Counted from the stretch's first letter, positions 8,161 through 17,111 are shown. The stretch is DNA of 64,000 bases from an uncultured Flavobacteriaceae bacterium (GCA_947501625.1 CANMWN010000004.1:124001-188000); one strand, 5' to 3'. Numbers and translations are program-made. Notes: generated by a model from the sequence alone, not told the origin.

Positions 8161-9783
8161 TTATAATTTATATTCAGAAAGCGGCTTTGTAAATGCTTCA
8201 GGGTTTTCTGCTAAGTGATATCTTGGGTCGTCCACATCCTCAACTATCACTTCTCTAAACTTTGGACTTGCTTTATATAACAACACCTTACAATCAGTGC
8301 TTAAATGCTTTAATTTAATTGATTTTCCTTCTGCTTCGTATTTATTTACCAAATTAAATATGGCTTCCAAGGCAGAGTGATCACTTATTCTCGCTTCTAC
8401 AAAATCAATTTCTACATTTTGAGGATCATTTTTAGCATCAAATTTCTCATTAAATGCAGTAATAGAACCAAAAAATAATGGTCCCCAAATCTCATATACT
8501 TTCGTACCGTCATCTTTCATTCTTTTACGAGCACGAATACGTTTTGCATTTTCCCAAGAAAACACCAAAGCACTTACAATAACACCTGCAATAACAGCAA
8601 TAGCTAAATCAAAAACCACAGTTAAACCTGAAACTAACACCAACACAAAAAGATCTGCTCTTGGAATCTTATTCATAATTCTAAAACTAGACCAAGCAAA
8701 TGTTCCGATAACTACCATAAACATTACTCCTACCAATGCAGCAATAGGCACTTGCTCTATCAATCCTGATGCAAAAAGTATAAACATCAATAAAGTAATA
8801 GCAGCAACAATTCCAGAAAGTCGTGTTCTACCTCCACCTTTTATATTTATTAATGATTGTCCAATCATGGCACATCCACCCATTCCTCCAAACAATCCTG
8901 TTACGATATTTGCACCACCTTGAGCCAAACATTCTTTGTTAGAATTTCCTCTTGTTTCTGTTAATTCGTCTATTAAATTCAAAGTCATCAGTGACTCAAT
9001 CAATCCAATTGCCGCTAAAATCAAAGCATAAGGCCCAATAAATTTTATCGTTTCCCAATTCATTGGAACTTTATTAAATATATCAAATTGAAAAGATGGC
9101 AAACCTCCTTTTAATCCTTCTCCTCCTCCATCTCTAATAAAACTTCCAACAGTTGCTACATCTAAATTTCCAAATATTACAATAGCTGAAACTACTAAAA
9201 TAGCTATCAATGCTTCTGGTAATTTCTTGGTCAATTTTGGTAAGCCATACATGATTGCCATAGTTAAGGCAACTAAACCTATCATAATATATAATTGAGA
9301 ACCTTGCATCCAAGTTTTTTCTCCTCCTACAGTTTCCTTAAACATTCCTAACTGAGATAAGAATATCACAATTGCCAATCCATTAACAAATCCCATCATT
9401 ACTGGATGTGGTATCAGTCTAACAAACTTACCGAGTTTAAAAATTCCAGCCAGCATCTGAATAACTCCCATCAAAATCACCGTTGCAAAAAGATAATACA
9501 ATCCTAACTGTTCCCCTTCTGTTCCCATCGAGTTTCCTTTGGCAACTAGTGTAACCATAACAACTGCCAATGCACCTGTAGCGCCACTTATCATTCCAGG
9601 ACGCCCTCCAAAAACTGAAGTAATCAATCCAATCATAAATGCTGCATACAATCCAACTAAAGGATCTACTCCTGCAACAAAAGCAAAGGCAACTGCCTCT
9701 GGCACCAATGCCAAAGCAACTGTTAATCCACTTAAAATGTCATTCTTAGCATTTGCTGCTCTCTTTCTAATAAACTCAGTCAT
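8161..9783 (-). CDS. SulP-family inorganic anion transporter with STAS domain
   Basis: This is a 540-residue inner-membrane transporter. Ten or more hydrophobic segments fill residues 10-420, with the SulP signature near GLTVALALVPEAVAFAF at the N-terminus and the conserved GGMGGCAMIGQSLINIKGG stretch around 285-305. A cytoplasmic STAS domain occupies about 430-540 (VEIDFVEARISDHSALEAI). Family members move sulfate, bicarbonate or other anions, usually with sodium or protons. No carbonic anhydrase or sulfate-assimilation gene is near, so the substrate stays open. It is monocistronic and convergent with the HTH gene. Confidence 0.92.
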   Translation of the reverse strand: MTEFIRKRAANAKNDILSGLTVALALVPEAVAFAFVAGVDPLVGLYAAFMIGLITSVFGGRPGMISGATGALAVVMVTLVAKGNSMGTEGEQLGLYYLFATVILMGVIQMLAGIFKLGKFVRLIPHPVMMGFVNGLAIVIFLSQLGMFKETVGGEKTWMQGSQLYIMIGLVALTMAIMYGLPKLTKKLPEALIAILVVSAIVIFGNLDVATVGSFIRDGGGEGLKGGLPSFQFDIFNKVPMNWETIKFIGPYALILAAIGLIESLMTLNLIDELTETRGNSNKECLAQGGANIVTGLFGGMGGCAMIGQSLINIKGGGRTRLSGIVAAITLLMFILFASGLIEQVPIAALVGVMFMVVIGTFAWSSFRIMNKIPRADLFVLVLVSGLTVVFDLAIAVIAGVIVSALVFSWENAKRIRARKRMKDDGTKVYEIWGPLFFGSITAFNEKFDAKNDPQNVEIDFVEARISDHSALEAIFNLVNKYEAEGKSIKLKHLSTDCKVLLYKASPKFREVIVEDVDDPRYHLAENPEAFTKPLSEYKL

Positions 9784-9841
9784 TGTTCAAATTTTTGAAG
9801 CGCCAAAAATAACCTTTTATTCATAATTGACAATCAGATTC

Positions 9842-10432
9842 TTATAGTTTTTCAAATAGCAGTTTTATATTTCCGTAGGTGTTTTCTAATGCTTTTTTAA
9901 TTTCATTCTCATTTTTAAAAACAACAGCTGTAATTCCTTCTTCTACTTGTGGCACTAATTCACCTATAAATTTAGTAGTCATTGAATACCAATAAGTTAT
10001 TTTCAAAACCTCTCTATTGTTTCTTTGAAAAATATGATAAGTTGTTGGTAGTTTTTTGTTAATTTTCAATTTATTTACACCACATTCCTCTTTCACTTCT
10101 CTTTTTGCAGCTTTTTTCTTAGACTCTTTTTTCTCAATTTTACCTTTTGGTAAATCCCAAGTATCTAATCGGTAAATAAATAACGTTTCTTCTTTTTTAT
10201 TTTTTACCAATCCTCCAGCAGCTTTTTCAATTTTAAAAAACCATTTAAATTCTTTCCAAAGAAGTTTCAAATCATTGTGATATAAAATAACTTTCGAAAA
10301 CTGATTAGATTTAACCTTATCTAATAATTCTTCAATCGTAATATCATCCTTATAAAAAAAGTAATCTTCAGATACATTTTCTATATTATCGGTCAAATAA
10401 ATTGGAATGTTGTTGCAGAAAATTGTGTACAT
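9842..10432 (-). CDS. NUDIX hydrolase
   Basis: This is a 196-residue protein with a complete NUDIX box at residues 97-119: Gly97, Glu103 seven residues on, then R111-E112-V-K-E115-E116-C-G118-V, matching Gx5Ex7REUxEExGU. Enzymes of this class hydrolyse nucleoside diphosphates linked to another group, and the substrate cannot be told. The start is the ATG at 10432 (MYTIFCNN), which suits the family. An in-frame ATG at 10441 overlaps the pyrE ATG. Frames open further upstream only run antisense through pyrE and are not real. It is transcribed divergently from pyrE with start codons eight bases apart. Confidence 0.85.
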   Translation of the reverse strand: MYTIFCNNIPIYLTDNIENVSEDYFFYKDDITIEELLDKVKSNQFSKVILYHNDLKLLWKEFKWFFKIEKAAGGLVKNKKEETLFIYRLDTWDLPKGKIEKKESKKKAAKREVKEECGVNKLKINKKLPTTYHIFQRNNREVLKITYWYSMTTKFIGELVPQVEEGITAVVFKNENEIKKALENTYGNIKLLFEKL

Positions 10433-10435
10433 TTG
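10428..10435 (+). promoter_or_regulatory. -7 box of pyrE
   Basis: TACATTTG matches TAnnTTTG and ends only four bases before the pyrE ATG at 10440, so the transcript would be leaderless or nearly so. A TTG at 10402-10404 lies 23 bases upstream. The box overlaps the NUDIX start codon on the other strand. Confidence 0.55.
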
Positions 10436-10439
10436 TGGC

Positions 10440-11081
10440 ATGATAAAGAACAAAGATACTGCAAAAAAAACTGCTGAACTATTACTACAAATTAAAGCTA
10501 TAAAATTACAACCAAACGACCCATTCACTTGGGCTTCGGGATGGAAATCACCTATATATTGTGATAACAGAACAGTGCTTTCATTTCCTACTATTAGAAC
10601 ATTTTTAAGACAAGAAATTGCTAATCTTGTAATTGAAAAATATGGAAAACCAGATGTTATTGCTGGTGTTGCTACAGGAGCAATTGCCATTGGCGTTTTA
10701 GTTGCTGAAGAATTGGGAATACCATTTGTATATGTGAGACCTGAACCAAAAAAACATGGAAGACAAAACCAAGTCGAAGGAATGCTTGAAAGTGGTTCAA
10801 ATGTAGTAGTTATTGAAGATTTAATTAGCACAGGAAAAAGTAGTTTAAATGCAGTAAAAGCCTTGAAAAAAGAAAACGCAACTGTAAAAGGAATGGTGGC
10901 TATTTTCTCTTATGGTTTTAAACTTGCTGAAGAAAATTTCAAGAATGATAATGTTGAATTAACAACATTAAGTAATTATACTGCGTTACTAGAACAAGCA
11001 AACGAAACAAATTATATTACCGAAAAAGAATTGGATACCTTAAATGCTTGGAGAGAAAATCCGAGTGAATGGAATCAATAA
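10440..11081 (+). CDS. pyrE: orotate phosphoribosyltransferase
   Basis: This 213-residue cytoplasmic enzyme transfers the phosphoribosyl group of PRPP to orotate in pyrimidine synthesis. The PRPP-binding motif is seen as VVVIEDLISTGKSSLNAV, and the catalytic loop as RPEPKKHGRQNQVEG. The start is the ATG at 10440 (MIKNKDTAKKTAELLLQ), as in homologues. The frame is open further upstream, but that part overlaps the NUDIX gene and promoter. The SRPBCC gene follows after ten bases. Other pyrimidine genes (pyrR, pyrB) are 13 kb away and part of carA is at the right edge. Confidence 0.95.
   Translation: MIKNKDTAKKTAELLLQIKAIKLQPNDPFTWASGWKSPIYCDNRTVLSFPTIRTFLRQEIANLVIEKYGKPDVIAGVATGAIAIGVLVAEELGIPFVYVRPEPKKHGRQNQVEGMLESGSNVVVIEDLISTGKSSLNAVKALKKENATVKGMVAIFSYGFKLAEENFKNDNVELTTLSNYTALLEQANETNYITEKELDTLNAWRENPSEWNQ
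10451..10458 (-). promoter_or_regulatory. -7 box of the NUDIX gene
   Basis: On the minus strand this reads TATCTTTG, a perfect TAnnTTTG, ending 18 bases before the NUDIX ATG at 10432. It lies inside codons 4-7 of pyrE. Confidence 0.5.
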
Positions 11082-11091
11082 ATACATTAAA

Positions 11092-11481
11092 ATGAACTTA
11101 GAAACTCCAAATATTACGATTAAGAAATCTCAAAAAGAATTGTTTGAATTTTTAACCGATTTAAACAATTTTGAACAATTGATGCCTGAAAATACAGAGA
11201 AGTTTGTAGTTGATGGCGATTCTTTTATTTTCGGATTGAAAGGAATGCCAGAAATAAGATTGGTATTGAAAGAAAAAACTGAATACAATCAAATTGTGTT
11301 AGGCGCTGCTAGTAGTAAATTACCTTTTACGCTTACTGCTAATATTAATGAGATTAATGAATCTAGTGCTGAAGCTAATTTGAAATTTGAAGGAGATTTT
11401 AACCCAATGATGGCAATGATGATTAAAAAACCGTTGCAAAAATTTATAGATACGCTTTCTGGGAATATTGAGAAGTTGTAA
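11092..11481 (+). CDS. SRPBCC-family protein, function unknown
   Basis: This is a 129-residue protein of the START/Bet v1-like SRPBCC type. It has an N-terminal strand-helix pattern (ITIKKSQKELFEFLTDLNNFEQLMP) typical of polyketide-cyclase-like folds, followed by antiparallel strands and a long C-terminal helix (MMIKKPLQKFIDTLSGNIEKL). Such proteins form a hydrophobic ligand pocket. The ligand is unknown. The ATG at 11092 is chosen over an earlier in-frame ATG at 11044 because the latter lies in pyrE and family members begin close to the first strand. It probably shares the pyrE transcript. Confidence 0.8.
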   Translation: MNLETPNITIKKSQKELFEFLTDLNNFEQLMPENTEKFVVDGDSFIFGLKGMPEIRLVLKEKTEYNQIVLGAASSKLPFTLTANINEINESSAEANLKFEGDFNPMMAMMIKKPLQKFIDTLSGNIEKL

Positions 11482-11484
11482 TTT

Positions 11485-12219
11485 TCACTTTAAAAATTGA
11501 ATCTCCTTTAAACTAAATTGACTAACTGTTTCATCTTCCATCTCTATATTGAGTTGACCTTGTTTGGAAACGCTAACAATTTTCCCCATAAACACTTCAT
11601 TCATTAATGTGTTTTTAAACATTGAAGGAATACCGATTTTATATAATCTTTCTAAGTATAATTCATCAATTTCTTGAAAGCCATTCTTATCAAGAATTGA
11701 AATGTACTTTTTTATTGAATCCGCTAGTTCTTCAAGCACAAAATCTAAATCATATTCCTCTTTAGAAATTAACTTCATTGAAGTGGCATTTGGAAGATTT
11801 TTAAACACTTCTTGATTTACATTTAAGCCTATTCCAACGATCGATTGATGAATCATTGTCTTTTTGACCGAATTTTCAATCAAAATTCCACATATCTTTT
11901 TTCCTTCTGCCAGAATGTCGTTTGGCCATTTTATGCTAATTTTCACCTTTAAAATTGTGCTTAAAACATCATAAATAGCCAAAGAAATTACTTTACTAAT
12001 ATAAAATTGATTGGCAATACCTAATCCATCAAACTTTAATAAAATACTGAATGTTAGATTTTTACCACTTTCAGATTCCCAAACAGCATTCATTTGCCCT
12101 CTTCCACTCACTTGATTTTCGGCAACAACAATTGTAAAATTCTCAACTTGATTATCGTATAACATTTCTCTTAAAAATGTATTTGTAGAGTCGATGGCAT
12201 CAAGTTTGATTATCTTCAT
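11485..12219 (-). CDS. birA: biotin--[acetyl-CoA-carboxylase] ligase
   Basis: This 244-residue ligase attaches biotin to carboxylase carrier domains. It likely serves the pyruvate carboxylase encoded at 37897 among others. Motifs are the N-terminal DSTNTFLREM, the biotinyl-AMP loop GRGQMNAVWESESGKNLTFS (family form GRGRxxxxW), and KWPNDILAEGKKICGILIE. It lacks the N-terminal DNA-binding domain of E. coli BirA, so it is a ligase only and not a repressor. It is divergent from rsfS, as is usual in Flavobacteriaceae. Confidence 0.93.
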   Translation of the reverse strand: MKIIKLDAIDSTNTFLREMLYDNQVENFTIVVAENQVSGRGQMNAVWESESGKNLTFSILLKFDGLGIANQFYISKVISLAIYDVLSTILKVKISIKWPNDILAEGKKICGILIENSVKKTMIHQSIVGIGLNVNQEVFKNLPNATSMKLISKEEYDLDFVLEELADSIKKYISILDKNGFQEIDELYLERLYKIGIPSMFKNTLMNEVFMGKIVSVSKQGQLNIEMEDETVSQFSLKEIQFLK

Positions 12220-12273
12220 TTATATTTTAAATTACAATCGTTATTTTTGTAAGGTAGTTACCACAAAAAACAA

Positions 12274-12281
12274 TAACTTTG
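12274..12281 (+). promoter_or_regulatory. -7 box of the rsfS-ftsH operon
   Basis: TAACTTTG matches TAnnTTTG, 22 bases before the rsfS ATG. A TTTG at 12246-12249 is 24 bases upstream, slightly long for a -33 element. Confidence 0.55.
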
Positions 12282-12303
12282 TAGCAAAACTAAACATTTT
12301 TTA

Positions 12304-12669
12304 ATGACGGAAAAAAATTCTAACGTAGATCAATTAATTACATCAATAATAAAAGGAATAGAGGAAGTAAAAGGTGCTGAAATACAGTTGTTTGATTTAA
12401 GAGAAATTGAAAATACCGTAACAGAATACTTCATCATATGTACTGGAAGTTCAAATACGCAAGTTAATGCAATAGCCAATTCGGTTCAAAAAATAGTTAG
12501 TAAAGAAGTTCAAGACAAGCCTTGGCATGTAGAAGGTGAAGGAAACGCAGAATGGATATTAATGGATTATGTTAATGTTGTTGTGCATGTTTTCCAAAAA
12601 CAAATAAGAGAATTTTATGATATAGAAAGTCTTTGGGGAGATGCCAAAATAACTGTTATATCTGCTTAA
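12304..12669 (+). CDS. rsfS: ribosome silencing factor
   Basis: This 121-residue RsfS/Iojap protein binds ribosomal protein uL14 and blocks subunit joining when nutrients are short. Family marks are LFDLREIENTVTEYFIICTGSSNTQV, KPWHVEGEGNAEWILMDY and VVVHVFQKQIREFYDIESLWGDA. Length is normal. It is the first gene of an rsfS-ftsH-LUD-cdsA-psd run with short gaps, a common order in Flavobacteriaceae. Confidence 0.95.
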   Translation: MTEKNSNVDQLITSIIKGIEEVKGAEIQLFDLREIENTVTEYFIICTGSSNTQVNAIANSVQKIVSKEVQDKPWHVEGEGNAEWILMDYVNVVVHVFQKQIREFYDIESLWGDAKITVISA

Positions 12670-12695
12670 AATTATTTACACAAAAGACACTTTAA

Positions 12696-14690
12696 ATGAG
12701 TAATCAAAAGAACACAAATAAAAACCCAAAATCACCTAACAAACTTCCTAAATTCAATTTTTATTGGGTTTACGGAATATTGTTTGCCTTATTTTTAGGA
12801 TATCAATTGATAAATGGAGCTAGTAATATTTCAGAGGACTTAACTGAAAACGACTTCAATACTTTATTGGCAGAAAATGATATTCAAAAAATAACTATTG
12901 TCAATGGTGACGTAGCAAAAATAACAATTAAAAAAGAAGCCTTAAAGAAAGAAAAACATGCTAAAGTTGGCAAAACTTCAATTTTTAAAGACCCTTCTGC
13001 TGCACATTATACCTATGATTTTGGTGATTTACAAAATTTTGAAAACGAACTGAATACTAAAAGAAGTGAGTTAAAATTAGACTTTGATAAAAACAATAAA
13101 AGAGAAGGTAATTTAGTTGCTGAGTTGTTAAGTTGGTTGCCTTTTATTATTCTTATCGGATTGTGGATTTTCTTTATGAGAAGAATGTCTGGCGGAGGAT
13201 CTGGAGGCGGTGGCGCTGGTCAAATTTTCAGTATTGGAAAATCTAAAGCAAAACTATTTGATAAAGATCAAAAAGTTAAAACTACTTTTAAAGATGTTGC
13301 TGGATTGGAAGGAGCAAAAGAAGAGGTACAAGAAATTGTTGATTTCCTTAAAAACCCAAAGAAATATACAGCTCTTGGAGGTAAAATTCCAAAAGGAGCA
13401 TTATTGGTCGGACCTCCAGGAACAGGTAAAACATTACTGGCCAAAGCAGTTGCTGGTGAAGCTGACGTTCCATTTTTCTCATTATCTGGTTCTGATTTTG
13501 TAGAGATGTTTGTAGGAGTTGGTGCTTCTAGAGTTAGAGATTTATTCAAACAAGCTGCCCAAAAATCACCTTCTATAATATTCATTGATGAGATTGATGC
13601 AATTGGTAGAGCTCGTGGAAAAAGTAATATGACTGGCGGAAATGATGAAAGAGAAAACACGCTTAACCAACTTCTTACCGAAATGGATGGCTTTGGAACT
13701 GACACAAATGTTATTGTACTTGCTGCCACGAACCGAGCTGATGTTTTAGATAAAGCACTTATGAGAGCTGGTCGTTTTGATCGTCAAATTTATGTTGATC
13801 TCCCAGATTTAAATGAACGTAAAGAAATATTTGAAGTACATATAAAACCTTTAAAACTTGGGAAAGACGTAAACTTAGATTTTCTTGCACAACAAACCCC
13901 TGGTTTTTCAGGAGCAGATATAGCAAACTTATGTAATGAAGCTGCTTTGATTGCTGCTAGAGAAAACAAAAAGGCTGTTCATCATCAAGATTTCTTAAAT
14001 GCTGTTGATCGTATTGTTGGAGGACTTGAAAAGAAAAATAAGATAATTTCAAAATCGGAAAAGAAAACAATTGCTTATCATGAAGCTGGACATGCAACAG
14101 CAAGTTGGTTTTTAGAACACGCTGCTCCATTAGTGAAAGTAACAATTGTACCTAGAGGTCAATCTCTTGGAGCTGCATGGTATTTGCCTGAAGAAAGAAT
14201 GATTGTAAGAACTGAGCAAATGCTTGATGAAATGTGTGCAACTCTTGCAGGTAGAGCAGCAGAAAAAATTATCTTTGATAAAATTTCAACTGGTGCTTTA
14301 AATGATTTAGAAAAAATTACAAGACAAGCTAGAGCAATTGTAACTATTTATGGCTTGAATGATAAAATTGGTAATATTACTTATTATGATTCAACTGGTC
14401 AAAATGACTACGGATTTACCAAACCTTATAGTGAAGAAACTGCAAAACTGATAGATCAAGAAATATCAAAAATTATTGAAGAACAGTACCAAAGAGCAAT
14501 TTCTATCCTTAATAAACATAAAGACAAATTAATTCAACTTGCAGATGTATTACTTGAAAAAGAAGTCATATTTAAAGCAAATCTAGAGGAAATTTTTGGT
14601 AAAAGACCATTTGAAAAAGAAGAAGTAATTGAAAAAGTGACTGAAGAAAAAACTGAAAATATTGATGATTCTTCAGAAAAAAATGAATAA
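12696..14690 (+). CDS. ftsH: ATP-dependent zinc metalloprotease FtsH
   Basis: This is a 664-residue inner-membrane AAA+ protease that degrades misassembled membrane proteins and regulators. One membrane helix lies near residues 25-43 and a second near 146-164, separated by a periplasmic domain. A Gly-rich linker follows. The AAA module has Walker A GPPGTGKT (239-246), Walker B IIFIDEIDAIG and the second region of homology (TNRADVLDKALMRAGRFDRQI). The zinc motif HEAGH begins at His462. The C-terminus is acidic (about 30 residues rich in Glu). FtsH hexamers often control lipid synthesis enzymes, and cdsA and psd follow in the same operon. Confidence 0.97.
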   Translation: MSNQKNTNKNPKSPNKLPKFNFYWVYGILFALFLGYQLINGASNISEDLTENDFNTLLAENDIQKITIVNGDVAKITIKKEALKKEKHAKVGKTSIFKDPSAAHYTYDFGDLQNFENELNTKRSELKLDFDKNNKREGNLVAELLSWLPFIILIGLWIFFMRRMSGGGSGGGGAGQIFSIGKSKAKLFDKDQKVKTTFKDVAGLEGAKEEVQEIVDFLKNPKKYTALGGKIPKGALLVGPPGTGKTLLAKAVAGEADVPFFSLSGSDFVEMFVGVGASRVRDLFKQAAQKSPSIIFIDEIDAIGRARGKSNMTGGNDERENTLNQLLTEMDGFGTDTNVIVLAATNRADVLDKALMRAGRFDRQIYVDLPDLNERKEIFEVHIKPLKLGKDVNLDFLAQQTPGFSGADIANLCNEAALIAARENKKAVHHQDFLNAVDRIVGGLEKKNKIISKSEKKTIAYHEAGHATASWFLEHAAPLVKVTIVPRGQSLGAAWYLPEERMIVRTEQMLDEMCATLAGRAAEKIIFDKISTGALNDLEKITRQARAIVTIYGLNDKIGNITYYDSTGQNDYGFTKPYSEETAKLIDQEISKIIEEQYQRAISILNKHKDKLIQLADVLLEKEVIFKANLEEIFGKRPFEKEEVIEKVTEEKTENIDDSSEKNE

Positions 14691-14723
14691 ATTCACGACT
14701 TTATTTAGAATGCCCTCAACAAA

Positions 14724-15311
14724 ATGAATTTTTTAAAGAAGTTATTTACTAATTCTGAAAAGTCTAAAAACGAAGAGATAAAGAAGCAAAATGTTTCACT
14801 TTCTTTAGATGATTCGTTTGTGCATAATTTCATAAAAAAAGGAGGGAAATTTTTATATTGCCTAAAAAAAGAGGATGTTACGGAAAATATTGCTAATATA
14901 ATTTCTGAAAACGAATGGGATGAAATAAGTCTAAAAAATGACGAATTGAAAAAGTTTACTTCATCACTTGATTTAAAAGTCCATAATGATTGGAATAATC
15001 AAATTCCATTTTTTACGACTTGTGAGCAATTAATTTCAGAAAATGGGAGTATCCTTTTTTCTTCCAATCAAATTAAAGAAAAGCGTATTTCTACTCTATC
15101 TGAAAATTTTATTGTTTTTGCTACTACTAGTCAAATTGTAAAAAATATGGGAGAGAGTTTGACAGGAATAAAATTAAAATACAAAGATAATTTACCAACT
15201 AATATCAGTTCAATTAAAAATTATAATAAAAGCGTCAAAAGTGATGATTTTATGAGTTATGGTAATAGTAATACAAAGAATCTGTACCTTTTATTATTAG
15301 AAGATTTTTAA
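14724..15311 (+). CDS. LUD (LutC/YkgG-type) domain protein
   Basis: This 195-residue protein resembles the C-terminal part of LutC/YkgG-type lactate-utilisation proteins (ISENGSILFSSNQIKEKRIS, then FIVFATTSQIVKNMGESL). No LutA or LutB partner with iron-sulfur motifs is present, so a role in lactate oxidation is not supported by context. Its place between ftsH and cdsA recurs in Flavobacteriaceae, to my knowledge, and suggests a housekeeping role not yet defined. The stop is three bases before the cdsA ATG. Confidence 0.75.
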   Translation: MNFLKKLFTNSEKSKNEEIKKQNVSLSLDDSFVHNFIKKGGKFLYCLKKEDVTENIANIISENEWDEISLKNDELKKFTSSLDLKVHNDWNNQIPFFTTCEQLISENGSILFSSNQIKEKRISTLSENFIVFATTSQIVKNMGESLTGIKLKYKDNLPTNISSIKNYNKSVKSDDFMSYGNSNTKNLYLLLLEDF

Positions 15312-15314
15312 TTT

Positions 15315-16127
15315 ATGAATGAATTCACCAAACGAATATTATCAGGACTTGTTTACTTAACTGTACTTACTTTTTCAATTTTATATTCTAAAATATCTTT
15401 TTTATCACTCTTTTTTATAGTGATGTTATTTTGTCTTTATGAATTTATGAAAATTATAGACTTAAAAAGCGTTTTCCCATATTTAATAGCCATTCTTTCT
15501 TATGTTTTCGGTAACATTTTAAATGTTGAAGATGTTCCTTCAAGAACAATATTTGAATATGTTGGAGTAATTTTATTTCTAACCATTTTTTGCTCTTTTG
15601 CTTGGATTTTGCTTGCAAAAAAAGAAGAGATTGTTAGTCATCTTGGAAAAATATTCTTATCAATTATTTATATCGTAGTACCTTTTGTTTTAATGGCACA
15701 AATACCTTTTTTAAACAACGATTTCAAATATGCAAGTACCACTATTCTAGGTGTATTCATTCTTATTTGGAGTAGCGATACTTTTGCTTACTTAATCGGA
15801 AAAAACTTTGGAAAAACTAAACTTTTAAAAAGAATTTCGCCAAACAAAACTGTTGAAGGTTTTGCTGGAGGAATGATAGCTTGTTTAATAACAAGTTATA
15901 TATTAGCACAATACTTTACTGACTTTACTACTATACAATGGATTGTCATTGCATTATTAGTTAGTATATTTGGAGTGTTTGGAGATTTAATAGAATCAAT
16001 GTTTAAAAGACAAGCAGGAATTAAAGATAGTAGTAACCTTATTCCTGGTCATGGAGGATTTTTAGATAGATTTGACAGTGTCATTTTCGCAGCTCCTTTT
16101 ATTTTTATTTACCTACAAATTGTATAA
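15315..16127 (+). CDS. cdsA: phosphatidate cytidylyltransferase
   Basis: This 270-residue inner-membrane enzyme makes CDP-diacylglycerol from phosphatidic acid and CTP, the branch point of phospholipid synthesis. About seven to eight membrane segments are visible. The family signature is present in the C-terminal half: the KRISPNKTVEGFAGG loop, and GDLIESMFKRQAGIKDSSNL followed by PGHGGFLDRFDS with the catalytic Asp residues. It sits three bases after the LUD gene and two bases before psd, so the lipid genes are translationally close. Confidence 0.95.
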   Translation: MNEFTKRILSGLVYLTVLTFSILYSKISFLSLFFIVMLFCLYEFMKIIDLKSVFPYLIAILSYVFGNILNVEDVPSRTIFEYVGVILFLTIFCSFAWILLAKKEEIVSHLGKIFLSIIYIVVPFVLMAQIPFLNNDFKYASTTILGVFILIWSSDTFAYLIGKNFGKTKLLKRISPNKTVEGFAGGMIACLITSYILAQYFTDFTTIQWIVIALLVSIFGVFGDLIESMFKRQAGIKDSSNLIPGHGGFLDRFDSVIFAAPFIFIYLQIV

Positions 16128-16129
16128 AA

Positions 16130-16780
16130 ATGTTTCATAAAGAAGGGTATAAAATTATTTTAATTGCATCAGTTATATTACTTGTTGCAATTCTGACAAT
16201 AGATAAATTTATAAATATAGATTGGTTAAGAATAACTTTCTCTTCTATATGTATTGTATTTTACATTTTAGTTTTACAATTCTTCAGAAATCCAAAAAGA
16301 AACACCATAATAAATGACAATTCAGTTATCTCTCCAGTTGATGGTAAAGTAGTTGTAATTGAGGAAGTTGAAGAAACTGAATTTTTTAATGATAAAAGAT
16401 TACAAGTTTCTATTTTCATGTCGCCTCTTAATGTGCATGTAACAAGATATCCAATAAGTGGGGATGTAGTTTTTAGTAAATATCATCCTGGAAAATATTT
16501 AGTTGCTTGGCATCCAAAAGCATCTACTGAAAATGAGAGAACAACAATTGTTGTAAAAAACAAAAGTATTGGCGAAATTTTATATAGACAAATCGCAGGT
16601 GCAGTAGCTAAAAGAATAGTAAATTATGCCAAAGTAAATCAAAAAGTCATCCAAGGAACTGACGCAGGATTTATTAAGTTTGGATCTAGAGTTGATTTGT
16701 TCTTACCATTGGATAGTAAAATAAATGTTACTCTAAACCAAAAAGTAAAAGGCGGAGAAGCTGTTATTGCTACTTACTAA
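16130..16780 (+). CDS. psd: phosphatidylserine decarboxylase proenzyme
   Basis: This 216-residue enzyme makes phosphatidylethanolamine. It is the short archaeal/Bacteroidota-type Psd: an N-terminal hydrophobic hairpin (about 6-50) then the catalytic domain (ISPVDGKVVVIEEV, MSPLNVHVTRYPISGDV). The self-cleavage site that creates the pyruvoyl group is the Gly-Ser of KFGSRVDLF near residue 185, the equivalent of LGST in the long form. It directly follows cdsA. Confidence 0.94.
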   Translation: MFHKEGYKIILIASVILLVAILTIDKFINIDWLRITFSSICIVFYILVLQFFRNPKRNTIINDNSVISPVDGKVVVIEEVEETEFFNDKRLQVSIFMSPLNVHVTRYPISGDVVFSKYHPGKYLVAWHPKASTENERTTIVVKNKSIGEILYRQIAGAVAKRIVNYAKVNQKVIQGTDAGFIKFGSRVDLFLPLDSKINVTLNQKVKGGEAVIATY

Positions 16781-16812
16781 TTTCTTTTACTTAGTCTTAT
16801 AACTGAATTTTG

Positions 16813-16820
16813 TAAATTTG
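16813..16820 (+). promoter_or_regulatory. -7 box before the acyl-CoA-binding protein gene
   Basis: TAAATTTG matches TAnnTTTG, 20 bases before the ATG at 16841. No clear -33 TTG is seen. It could give separate expression from psd. Confidence 0.5.
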
Positions 16821-16840
16821 TTGTGAATTATTCAAAACCA

Positions 16841-17107
16841 ATGAGTAAAAGTTTAAATCAAAAATTTCAAGAAGCTTATAAAATTGCCTCGGAAACTGAA
16901 GAAAGATTACCGCCTGATATTATGCTTCAATTCTATGCTTATTATAAACAAGCAACTCATGGTAACGATTATAGACAAGCATCAAATGACGAAGTAGAAT
17001 TGCGAAATGCTTTTAAGTTAAATGCTTGGTTGCAATTAAATCATCTTACCGAAGATGAAGCAAAAAAAGAATATATCAAACTTGTAAAAAAACATTTAAA
17101 AAAATAA
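16841..17107 (+). CDS. acyl-CoA-binding protein
   Basis: This 88-residue protein matches the acyl-CoA-binding (ACBP) fold in full: four helices, with the ligand-binding FYAYYKQATHGN (family form LYxLYKQATxGD) near residues 31-42 and NAWLQLNHLTEDEAKKEYI near the end. It would buffer long-chain acyl-CoA in the cytoplasm, which fits its position after cdsA-psd. The ATG at 16841 is chosen; a GTG at 16823 is in frame but adds residues not found in the family. Confidence 0.92.
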   Translation: MSKSLNQKFQEAYKIASETEERLPPDIMLQFYAYYKQATHGNDYRQASNDEVELRNAFKLNAWLQLNHLTEDEAKKEYIKLVKKHLKK

Positions 17108-17111
17108 TACT

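Noticed and set aside
9539-9826. 95-codon plus-strand frame inside the SulP gene
   Set aside because: Antisense of conserved transmembrane codons, low-complexity composition, no promoter.
10433-10831. Upstream extension of the NUDIX frame to 329 residues
   Set aside because: It runs antisense through pyrE, has a composition unlike proteins of this genome, and lies upstream of the NUDIX box and family start at 10432.
13268-13729. 153-codon frame on the minus strand inside ftsH
   Set aside because: It is the antisense shadow of the AAA domain coding sequence. No promoter or recognisable domain.
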